This document shows positions 30,285-39,906 of a stretch of DNA of 43,832 nucleotides, piece by piece. Each line of letters begins with the position of its first letter. Position 1 is the stretch's first letter. Location of the stretch: NCBI GenBank assembly GCA_001247695.2, contig LGRX02024775.1:1-43832 (forward strand), read 5' to 3'. The notes under the pieces were generated by a model. That model had not been told where the DNA came from. It saw nothing but the letters and a program-made list of their open reading frames with translations, and searched no databases. The stretch is from Cymbomonas tetramitiformis. Lineage: Eukaryota; Chlorophyta; Pyramimonadophyceae; Pyramimonadales; Pyramimonadaceae. The position numbers and the translations under genes are program-made.

Positions 30285-30695
30285 AGCGCTGGAGGACTTT
30301 CTGCAGTTTACCTTTAGTGGGGTTGGGTGTGTTGGGGAGTGCCAGCGCATTGCTTGACGGAATCCTCTGGTAATAATGTGATGAGGACGGTGTGTTTGGG
30401 AGTGGCGCTGCAGTGGGTGACTGAAGTCTCTGATAAGGTTGGGTGTGTTGTAGAGTGTCGGCGCACTGGGTGACTAAACCTTTAGTGGGGTTAGGTGTGA
30501 GCGTCGAAAAGTGCCAGCGCATGCATTGGGTGCCTGAACCCTCTTGTGTAATTTGTCATGGAGTGCAGGTGCAGTGGGTGTTAGATCAACAAACCATTGG
30601 CATGGGGTCTTTCGTAGAGGGCAGGCACAGTGCGTGATACACTATTGGCATCGGGTTTGTCAGATGGAGAGTGCCAGCGCAGTGGGCGACCAAAT
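30285..30695 (+). repeat. Degenerate minisatellite in intron
   Basis: About seven units of roughly 55-60 bp are built on GAGTGCCAGCGCAGTGGGTGAC. Related units occur at 28410-28500 at the other end of the same intron, flanking the Tudor-like ORF. Unit identity is low, so the array is old. Confidence 0.55.
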
Positions 30696-30751
30696 CATCT
30701 ATTTACGCGTTAAATGACTAGTGCAGGTACAGAGTTTACAGTTGCTCACAC

Positions 30752-32689
30752 GTACCGAGAAAAACAGTCAAGAATCTTGGATCATCGAACTGTTCATCTT
30801 TCACGCATCCATCACACGTTTCATCTTTATCTGGATCACACTCTGGAATTCCAGACGGAAAATCTTCTGTTCGTTTGCCAGGCTCCTTACAACCCACAAA
30901 ATTGTAGAAGAGAAAGCGAGATATGGCACCAGACTCAGGGTCGACAAGTGTTCGGAAGAAACTATATCCAACCACCATAGCGTCCATCGTCTGATTCACA
31001 GCATCAATTTCCAGAGCTGCAACCGTCAATGAAAAGCTGCCTGTGACGAGGAAGACGAAGTTCATGAATACAGTGAATAGTGTAGGCACACTGACGGACT
31101 GCACACTGTCAATGAACTCGAAATACCCAGAGGCCAACACTGCTTCGACAAATGCAGTACATTTTTTAACAAGGACGGGAAAGAACACATTTCCCAAGCC
31201 CACGACAACTCCCATCGTTGCAAACTGTAAAAGTGAGGCAGTAAGAGCAATGCTGTCTTGAGCACTTTCAAATTCCAATATAAATGTAGGTGGTGAAGGA
31301 GGAGGTGAAGAAGGAGGTAACGGAGGTGGTGGTGGAGGTGAGGGTGGCGGGAAGGAGGTGGCGGGGACGGTGGCGGGAAGGGGAGGGGGGACGGGTGGAG
31401 TAGAGGGTGGAGGGGGTGGAAGTGGGGTGGAGGAGGTGAAGGAGCCGGGTGGAGGAGAGGGGGAAGGTGGGGGAGGAGGTGGGGAGGAGGAGGTGGAGGG
31501 TTAGGAGGCGGAGGATTCGTGGCGGGCAAGGACTAGGAGGTGGGGGTCTAGGAGGCGGAGGGTTAGGAGGCGGAGGGCTCGGAGGTGGGGGTAAAGGTGG
31601 AGGAGGTGAGGAGGTGGTGGTGGAGGAGGCAGAGGTGGGAGGAGATGGTGGAGGCGGTGGAGGGAGGAGGTGGCGGTGGTGGGGGGTGGTGGAGGTGGGG
31701 GAGGTGAAGGAGGAGGGCTGGGAGGTGGAGGTGAGGGTGGCGGGGAAGGAGGTGGCGACGGTGGCGGGGAAGGAGGGGGGACGGTGGAGGTGAGGGTGGC
31801 GGGAAGGAGGTGGCGGGGACGCAGACGGGGAAGGAGGGGGGACGGTGGATATCATACTAATCCAATCAGTTGCCCCAGGGTTGCAAGACCCAGAGGATTG
31901 CAACGGACAATTTCCACAGTTGGCTGCAACCATATTAAATCCATAAATTTGCCAAAGATTCGTGCAGCTAGCACCTGGAGCCACGCAGTCAGAAAGACAA
32001 CAACCCGAATTGGGATCATCACATCCGTAATAATAGTAATCGGGCTCCGAAAGTTATTTGCAGTGGTGGGGGGACGGAGGTGGGGACGGAGGAGGACAAG
32101 GAGAAGTGAGGCTAAGGTGGGGGGACGGAGGAGGACTTGGAGGTGGAGGCGAAGGTGGGGGACTTGGAGGTGGAGGGGAAGGTGGGAGATCTTTCTGGAC
32201 CGGTAAGGCATCTGGAAAATCTGGCGCGTTTGGATCACAGGCACTCGTCACACCACAAGCACCACAATTAAAGCGTACTGTAGCGACTGAATAACTAAAG
32301 CTGCCCAAGAGGACAGAGCAACTGTTGTCAATACACACGCCTTCGCAAAAAGCTGTTGGGGGGGAAGGAGAAGGTGGATTTGGGGGCGGAGATGGTGGAG
32401 GTGGAGGACTAGGCGGTGGAGGCACAGGTGGAGGGGAAGGAGGAGGTGAAGGAGGCGGAGGCGAAGGAGGAGGACTGAAAGGTGAAGGTGGTGGGTAGCT
32501 TTCAAAATAGTCAGCCGCAGTCGGGTTGCAAAGTTTACTAGTGTCGCAACTGTTACAACGCTTTGCGAGGTCGGTGTTCAAAGATATTAAATATGTGCAC
32601 GTAAAAAGTTCGCATTCGTCACCACAATATCCGTGGCAAAGCTTTGCTAGTGTAGAGAGCACTATCACAAAGAGTAAGTTCGACGTCAT
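30752..32689 (-). CDS. Secreted/membrane protein: three Cys-rich domains, (S)PPP linkers, exon 1
   Basis: An ATG at 32689 opens a signal peptide (LLFVIVLSTLAKLCHG). Three related Cys-rich domains follow at about 32630-32510, 32350-32220 and 32010-31870, each with C-x3-C ... C ... CxxC ... CNP/CDP-x-A-x-D spacing. They are separated by PPPSPPP linkers as in hydroxyproline-rich algal wall and pherophorin-like proteins. After the last Pro-rich stretch comes a membrane region (FILEFESAQDSIALTASLL, then LVTGSFSLTVAALEID), an Asp/Cys-rich loop (CDPDKDETCDGC) and the splice donor. The frame is broken by one in-frame TAA near 32054 and at least two one-base shifts inside the Pro repeats (31300-31850). 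Repeat slippage, assembly error or pseudogenisation are all possible. The opposite strand is open as poly-Gly only because of the repeat. Confidence 0.55.
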
Positions 32690-34263
32690 TGCCTCGCTGA
32701 TGAAATCTGCTCATGACACACATCCAAGGACTACCAGTCAATATTCAGTAACTTGCAAAAACTGTCTTGAGTCATTCTAAAATGTGCAAGCGTGTCCATG
32801 ACAAATAACAACAGTCAGCAATACTGGTAACATTATTTTATCTTCATACGTGTCCAAAGACAGTCTTATGCCTAGTTGCCTTTACAGTGGCAAACAATGC
32901 AGACTGTGTTATGTACCACTGGGAACACACGTATAGTCTTTGTCTTTAAGACTTAAAGTCTTTAAGCCTATGATGAGTATCATATCAAGAACGGGCTTCA
33001 GACTTCAGGTTTCTTACATTTGTGGCGTTAAACCAACTTTGACGACTCGGAACGTTAATTCAGTTCTAAGGGCTCCAAGGGATAAGAGTCGCAAGGCAGT
33101 CGAAATCGAAATAAAAAGAGTTTGAATTCTGGTGAAGTTGAATTCAACCGGTCACAATGTTCACTGCATGGTGGAGCTGTTTAACTGCATAAGACAGTTT
33201 GACAGGGTTCTCAAAGGAAAGCTCTGAGATTTCTTCCAAAAGTAACTTCATCATACGATTACTTCTAGTGAAAACGTGATGTTATATAAGAATGTAGGAT
33301 TCAGGCCTCAACGTTTCGAGTGCTTTCTGGAATTTTTATGAAAAAATATGCAGTGAACGCATGTAGCTGGCATAGACTCACAATGCCATGATGTACTACT
33401 CCCAAACACTTAGCAGCAATACAGTGTAAATCACCGACCGCGACACCCAAAGTGCCTCGCAGGTAAAGCAGTGGTAGATAGAAAACAGTCTGTACTGCTT
33501 CGGTTGCTACCGTGCCTGCGCATTATTATAATAGATTTCCTTAATACGCATATGTCCCAGAGCGTTTGTGAGCCTCTGACTGAAGTGAACGATGGACAGA
33601 GAAGAACATGGAACTTGAGGCCGATGATGGAGCCCTGGTCACTGGAATTTCGTTGGTTCGTGTTCATGCGTAGCCTTCATATTGAGACTTCAAGGATATA
33701 GCCGGTACGCCAGAGGTAGGGGAAATGTCTAGGACTGGAGTCATGCATATATGCAACAAGACAAATCAACTTCAAGGTTCTTGGACTCAGATAGCGTTCT
33801 TGCAGACGGATGTGCACCTAAAGGAGAAGTTGCAGTACTTTGACAGCCGAGATACAGCAAATTCCACTCCGACATAATAATGGACACTGCTTACAGCTAG
33901 TCTGAGTCTTACCACCTAGGATTGCTTTTCAAAGTGTCCCGATTTTTACACTCGCTTTTCATGGCAGCTATTAAAAGTGAAAAGGTTGTTAATTCAATTT
34001 GTCAATTGAACATGGAGGCCATTACCAAACCTGAAACATTCGAAATGCGCAACGTGCAAGTAAAGGGGATTCGAAAACGGACAAGAAATATCTAAACGTC
34101 AAAGAACCATCTTAGAATTATTAGAGTCGTCAGGTACACAGACCTGTAAAAAGATCTCAAAGCCCGAGGATTAAGGCAGCAAGCGTAAATTGCAGAGTTA
34201 CCTACAAAACTGGAAGGATAAACAAAGCAGCCACAGCGTCAATTTATCACATTTCGCCCTCAG
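32690..34263. other. Intergenic or intronic DNA, no gene established
   Basis: No recognisable protein family or element was found. Short protein-like stretches occur on the plus strand (for example about 33540-33700 and 33750-33840), but none could be placed in a consistent exon structure. Confidence 0.35.
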
Positions 34264-34387
34264 TCCGAGTTTATTGGCAGCAGGACAAGGTTATCAAAGA
34301 AGATAAGGCGTGCCTTTACCCGAGTCCCGGGTCCGAGAGAAGCGCGCTGTATTTGAAGGATACTGCAGTCAATCCTGTAGAGCAAAG
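34264..34387 (+). CDS. Candidate exon of an unidentified gene
   Basis: Bounded by an acceptor-like TTTCGCCCTCAG and a donor AAAG/GTGAGC, this stretch reads RVYWQQDKVIKEDKAC and then SALYLKDTAVNPVEQ, with balanced, protein-like composition unlike its surroundings. Neighbouring exons were not identified. It may be a fragment of an intron-rich host gene or a pseudogene. Confidence 0.3.
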
Positions 34388-35107
34388 GTGAGCACAGCTA
34401 TATTCCAGTCTGGCGGTAATTTCCTAAAGGATTTTCTACCTCCGTGGCCTCCCGCTGGGGGCAACTAAGACGCACAGTACAGCGAGTCACTGAAACGCAG
34501 CCTTAGACGCGATTGAGAATTCGCAGTTCGGCCGAGCCATTTTCTTAGCTGGATACGTGCGAAATCGCAAGAAAGATTAGCCGACTTGCGTTTGGTACTT
34601 ACTAGCATGTGAGGGTGTGTGTCACGGTCAACGTACCGAGGTATCGCCCGGTTCTACTTTTAACGAAAACCGAACACGTTCGTGTCTGCAAAAGGCAAAA
34701 GGAGGCCTCAACTAAGTACTGTACTGTATGGTATTTTTGGGACATTAAAAAAAAACCGAACGTTCGTTTGAAAGAGGGGGACAATCTAAAGACTTTTCCC
34801 CAATATCAATCTGAATCTCCTTTATCTGGTATCTGACGTGAGCCACGTGTTTCTTTTATTCTCAGTTCTGCATCATCATCACCATTGCACTGCAAATGTA
34901 TACAAATGTATTCAATACTAGGCTTGGTCGATCTCAATTTTGAGATCTCCGCTAGGCCTGTTCACCTGTAGGCCATCTGAATCTGATCGTTCGATCATCT
35001 CATCATTCGTTTATATTTTGTATTTATACAAAGAATCGGATACAAACAGTGCAGTGATGAGTGAAATGAAAGACTACAAAGCGAAAGGTCAAACACAGTT
35101 TTTTAAA

Positions 35108-37055
35108 GGGTAATGCTACAGACACTGGAATTTCGTATGTCTTTTTACTTATACACGATTATATAAATCTGGGCACCTCGCGCGATCGAGCCTGCCCACC
35201 ATCGTCCTCACCGGCCGGTTCCGGTGGATCGTGATGACTACAACGTTCAACGTACACTTGGAACCCACATCTACAGCAGGGGTCGATGATAAAGGTCATG
35301 GTCAGCGCCCGCAATTCATTCTGCACATTCATTCGCCTCGTAAGGCGAATACTGCTGAACTGCGGAACTGCTGTGGTACGTTTCTTGAGCGAGTGTTTTG
35401 TGTTTACTTCGTTTCTTGTATGAACTAACGATGCGGGTTGTGTGGAGCTCGTGCTGCAGGCTTAGAGATCAGACCGCGCCCTGAGATGTGGAGGGCTAAG
35501 TTGGCAAGTGCCAACCAAGTGTGGGATGAAACCCACCCACGTCGGACCCAATGCATAAAACGCTTTGCAGCCGAGGGGTTTTCGTGCGTCAGAGCGCTCG
35601 AAACTTGGCACTAATATTACTGACAGTAATACTAGTGCACCCTCTGAAGCGCAAGGTGGGCCGTTGAGTATGCTGCAAGCGACTGCCACTTGACTTCAAG
35701 AGTTTTGGGTTTGGGTTTCACTAAAGTACCCAAACCCAAGACTGCCTTTCAGGATGGGCGTTCCCGTAAGATGTAGCTCATGTAAGCTGGAAGATATGTT
35801 CACACTAGTCCTGTGCACATATCCTGCAAGTTTCAAGGTATGCCGTTGAGTATGCTCCAAACGGTCGCATCTTGACTTAACGCGTGTTGGGTTTGGGTCA
35901 ATGATGATTAATGTACCCAAACCCAAGACTGCCTGGCAGGATGGGCGTTCCCGTGACAGATAGCTCATGAAACTTGCCAGGTATGTTCACACTAGTCCTG
36001 TGAACATATCCTGCAAGTTTCAAGGTATGCCGTTGAGTATGCTTCAAACGGTCGCATCTTGACTTAACGCGTTTTGGGTTTGGGTTTCAATGATGATTAA
36101 TGTACCCAAACCCAAGACTGCCTGGCAGGATGGGCGTTCCCGTGAAAGATAGCACATGGAACTTGCCAGGTATGTTCACACTAGTCCTGTGAACATTTCC
36201 TGCAAGTTTCAAGGTATGCCGTTGAGTATGCTCCAAACGGTCGCATTTTGACTTCGAGCGTTTTGGGTTTGGGTTTCAATGATGATTGATGTACCCAAAC
36301 CCAATAATGCCTTTCAGGATGGGCGTTCCCGTTAGAAATAGCTCGCGAAAGTTGCAAATATATTCATATAAAGGGTCTTATGAACACTTCCTACAAGTTT
36401 CAAGGTATTCCGTTGAGTATGCTTCCAATGGTCATCTTGACTTCGAGCGTTTTGGGTTTTCAAAACGCTTGAAGTTAAGATGTGACCATTGCAAGCATAC
36501 TCAACGGCCCACCTTGCGCTTCAGAGGGTGCACTAGTATTACTGTCAGTAATATTAGTGCCAAGTTTCGTGCGCTCTGACGCACGAAAACCCCTCGGCTG
36601 CAAAGCGTTTTATGCATTGGGTCCGACGTGGGTGGGTTTCATCCCACACTTAGTTGGCACTTGCCAACTTAGCCCTCCACATCTCAGGGCGCGGTCTGAT
36701 CTCTAAGCCTGCAGCACGAGCTTCACACAACCCGCATCGTTAGTTCACACAAGAAACCAAGTAAACACAAAATACTCGCTCAAGAAACGTACCACAGCAG
36801 TTCAGCAGTTCAGCAGTATTCGCCTTACGAGGCGATTGAACGTGCACGAATGAATTGTGGGTGCTGACCATGACCTTTATCATCGACCCCTGCTGTAGGT
36901 TCCAAGTGTACGTTGAACGTTGTAGTCATCACGATCCACCGGAACCGGCCGGTGAGGACGATGGTGGGCAGGCTCGATCGCGCGAGGTGCCCAGATTTAT
37001 ATAATCGTGTATAAGTAAAAAGACATACGAAATTCCAGTGTCTGTAGCATTACCC
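35108..37055. mobile_element. Fold-back TIR element with 9-bp target duplication
   Basis: The 1948-bp element has inverted arms of about 590 bp each (35108-35705 and 36460-37055), over 90% alike by eye and beginning GGGTAATGCTACAGACACTG. A perfect 9-bp duplication, TTTTTTAAA, flanks it at 35099-35107 and 37056-37064. The centre holds four direct repeats of about 186 bp. No transposase was seen. Long TIRs and a 9-bp target site suggest a Mutator-like non-autonomous element. The inner arms share a hairpin module (GCACTARTATTACTGNCAGT) with the inner fold-back at 12103-13282. Confidence 0.8.
35703..36449 (+). repeat. Four direct repeats of about 186 bp in fold-back core
   Basis: Units start near 35703, 35885, 36072 and 36261. 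Each has GGGTTTGGGTTTC, a spacer, GTACCCAAACCCAA, the phrase CAGGATGGGCGTTCCCGT and a GTTCACACTAGTCCTGTGAAC palindromic segment. Confidence 0.75.
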
Positions 37056-37360
37056 TTTTTTAAAAGGGAAGGGTTATACGCGCTGGAACTGGAACGTGGT
37101 TTCCGTCTCAGTCCCGAAAAAATTCTGAACCAGCGTGACGGTCATATCGTCTCGCATCGTCTCGCGTGTCATCGTGAATTTAATTTCCAGGATTATTAAA
37201 ACATATCATCTATTTATCTTCCATCGATATCGCGGATACGATTGCCGTTGGCGTTGAACGACTCGCATACTCGTGAAGGTATCGAGCAGATAGACCTAGC
37301 AGTAGATGAGTTGGCGTGTCACGACCAGAAACTGTGAACGCGGCTCATGTCACCGAGCAG

Positions 37361-37465
37361 ATCGAACTAATTCAGAAAACTACGAATGTCGTGAACCTGT
37401 CCGCTCGTCCACCGCACCGGCAAAACTGTGGGTATAATTTTCTACAGGCGTTTCTCCCGAATATT
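37361..37465 (+). repeat. First copy of a 105-107-bp direct duplication
   Basis: It is repeated at 38005-38111 with only a 2-bp length difference. Both copies contain GTGGGTATAATTTTCTACAG. The 539 bp in between shows no gene. Confidence 0.75.
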
Positions 37466-38004
37466 TATACCCTATCGTTATATAGTGTACAAATACGTAT
37501 AAATATTATTTCGGCTGATCGGCAATAAATATAAGTATGTAATATTTAATTAATTCTAATATTTTTTTTATAGTGCAGTATGGAGTGCGGATCCCCCCCT
37601 CCATATTTAAAGGCTCCGCTTAAAGACGGTGAGCGCACTGAGGGGGGTTATAAATGCAGTAATAAAACTAATAATAGGGTGTTGAATTAAAAAAAAAAAG
37701 AATGGTGTTGATCGCAACCGTGTTTTTCATGATATGGAAGAGGTAGCACCTGAAAGCAAAAAATGGTCAAGATTGAGTTTGATGAACAATGTGAAAAAGA
37801 AACACAAGGCAATTTGGAATAATATGTTAGTGAGCATACCTCGCCCGCAGTGGTTGGTGGCTTCACCCCCAGCAAGTCAGGATGGATATTGATGTTGAAT
37901 GAGGTGCATGTTTTTGACTCCTTCAAGCCATCTACCAACACCAAAGTCCCGAAAGCTCGATACGAAGTATTAGTCCTTGCAGAGCTTCGTGCAAAGGGCT
38001 TGTT

Positions 38005-38111
38005 ATCGAACTAATTCAGAAAACTACGAATGTGTCGTGAACCTGTCCGCTCGTCCACCGCACCGGCAAAACTGTGGGTATAATTTTCTACAGGCGTTTC
38101 TCCCGAATATT
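38005..38111 (+). repeat. Second copy of the 105-107-bp direct duplication
   Basis: It matches 37361-37465 almost perfectly, with an extra TG. It may mark a local tandem duplication or the ends of an insertion. Confidence 0.75.
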
Positions 38112-38324
38112 GGGGAAAACATCAGAGATGAAATCGAAGATTCCCCCTCTTTTGAAAAATCGAGGGAAAATTCAGTGCTTTTAACAGTGCAAAAATTGAC
38201 GCCCAAATCGTAGGCTGTACACGACAACGTATGCTGTATTCAATTGAAGCCCGAGTGTATTATAAATAAAAGTTTTGGAATAATTTTGCATATTGGGGAA
38301 AAAATCGGAGTTTGAATACCTTTT

Positions 38325-38510
38325 TTTTTCCCGACGGAGTCTTAGCGGGGCTCCGCCCCCCACACCCCCGGAAGTACACTTTTTCCCCAGACTGAGTTTA
38401 GGGGGCTCCGCCCCACACTCCCCCGTAAGTGCACTTTTTTTTTCTTTCCAGACTGAGCCCAGTGGGGGGGCTCCGCTTCCCCACCCCCCCCCGTTAGTAC
38501 ACTTTTTTTT
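38325..38510 (+). repeat. GGGGCTCCGCCCC-type tandem repeats
   Basis: There are three units of about 60 bp with GGGGCTCCGCCCC or variants, a C-run, GTAAGTGCACTTTTTT or GTTAGTACACTTTTTT, and CAGACTGAG. The G/C words are self-complementary. No coding use is evident. Confidence 0.6.
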
Positions 38511-38516
38511 GGGTGA

Positions 38517-38835
38517 CTGTGTCACCAACTTGCATTCTGGGAGCTTTGCAGACTGCGTCACATGTCGTGAAACTTGGCGACCACCTATCTGAACACAAAG
38601 TGTCGACGACGACAACGACAACGCTTTGCGGGCGTCATCGTCACCGTGTCCTGTGACACTGCACTGTCTCAGACTGTCACCAACTTGCACTCTGGGAGCT
38701 CGAGCTCTGCGAGCTCCTGTGTATAATTCCCAACGCTCATGACACTGTCACCAACTTTCATTCTGGGAGCTAGAGCTTTGCGGACTGCGTCACATGTCGT
38801 AAAACCTGGCGACCACCTACCTGATCACAAAAGTG
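38517..38835 (+). repeat. Direct repeats of about 90 bp
   Basis: A segment with GTCACCAACTTGCATTCTGG, GACTGCGTCACATGTCGT and TGGCGACCACCTA occurs at about 38525-38605 and again, diverged, at about 38745-38832. A partial copy lies near 38675. Confidence 0.6.
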
Positions 38836-39186
38836 TGACATCAACGTCAACGTGACACACGCATTAAACGCCGCATGGGCCCTCCGTCGGAGACGGGAGG
38901 GTACAATCGGAATACGCTTGCGCCTGCTTGTAGTCCGACGTGTCGATGTCGTCCGATTTGTCAGCACTTGAATTTAGCACAGAAGGCACGGGAGACAAGA
39001 TCCAGAGAAATATCCGGATATGGGGTCGAATATGGGCCATCCAGGTGCTCACATAGTTAACATGTGGTGCCGGGGGGAGCATAGGCGAAGGGAAAACCCC
39101 TAGCATATGGCTTCCAGCGGGCGTATGGAGGGTCCTGAATCCAGTAACATATGTCCGGACCCCCCAGGGCGATCATGAAAACCCGT

Positions 39187-39282
39187 AATATATAATATAT
39201 AATATATAATATATAATATATAATATATGTAATATATATAATATATAATATATAATATATATAATATATAATATATAATATA
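39187..39282. repeat. TAATA/TATAA microsatellite
   Basis: About 95 bp consist almost only of TAATATA units. Open frames across it (poly Ile/Tyr) are repeat artefacts. Confidence 0.9.
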
Positions 39283-39906
39283 CCCATTTACCCATGGGTT
39301 CATAATTTTAAATCCAGAGCATGACTGTACGGTCTTGCCGGGCTGTATCGAATGTTATGTACGAGAACGAGGGGTGAGCAAGTTCAGTTCTACTTCTTGC
39401 TTCTAGTTCAAGTTCATGTTACATCATAGTTCTAGTTGCAACTTTAAAGTGTAGAAAAAATAACTTTGTCCCTTTATGTGCTGTGTAGCAGTGTAATCGA
39501 TGGCAAACGCGGCGTGAGGATCTGTATTTTCGTTGCACATGCAATCATCAAAATTTCCTGAATATGATCCTCTCAATATTAGGTTCCGTGGCTCAGAATG
39601 ATCTCGTTTAAAGAAAGCTGTTGGGTCCTGCAATCGTTGAAGCGCGCACGATATAGTGTCAGTCTTTTAACTTGCGGGCAATATTAGTGAGATGTATACT
39701 GACAACCTTGTGCAACATGCTTTAATCAGCTGTTACGTGTCTTATTCGTAATAATGTCCATTTCTGAACAAAGCTCGCCGACCCAGTTTCTGAACATGGC
39801 ACAACCGTGCGCACTCACACCATATTGACTCCGAGTAACATAATTTTCATCTGAGCTCTGAAGAACTGTCCGTCAAAACCAAAAAGTAAAACTGCCTTTC
39901 GAAGTA
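39283..39906. other. Intergenic, nothing recognised
   Basis: No protein-like frame, RNA gene or repeat was identified on either strand. Confidence 0.4.

Larger units (their letters stand above)
28334..30751 (-). other. Putative 2418-bp intron with nested material
   Basis: The donor GTGTGAGCAA starts at 30751 and the acceptor AAATCAG ends at 28334 on the minus strand. Splicing them keeps the frame (FLGT then YPALSQM). An alternative donor four bases earlier (GTACGTG) does not keep phase with any nearby acceptor. The intron contains degenerate minisatellite repeats at both ends and a plus-strand ORF with a Tudor-like motif. No transcript evidence is available. Confidence 0.4.

Noticed and set aside
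20089..32056. Non-standard genetic code (TAA/TAG read as Gln, as in some green algae)
   Set aside because: In-frame TAA and TAG occur in the protease and wall-type gene, but TGA also interrupts a frame (21934) and one-base shifts are common. Decay or sequence error explains all of them without recoding.
31449..32206. Plus-strand Gly-rich ORFs
   Set aside because: They are the antisense of the CCT/CCA Pro-linker codons. The minus strand has the signal peptide and Cys-rich domains.
35462..36706. Identical 75-residue ORFs in both directions (35462-35689 minus, 36482-36706 plus)
   Set aside because: They are mirror copies produced by the fold-back arms. There is no sign of coding constraint.
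39057..39303. Ile/Tyr-rich minus-strand ORFs
   Set aside because: They are translations of the TAATATA microsatellite.
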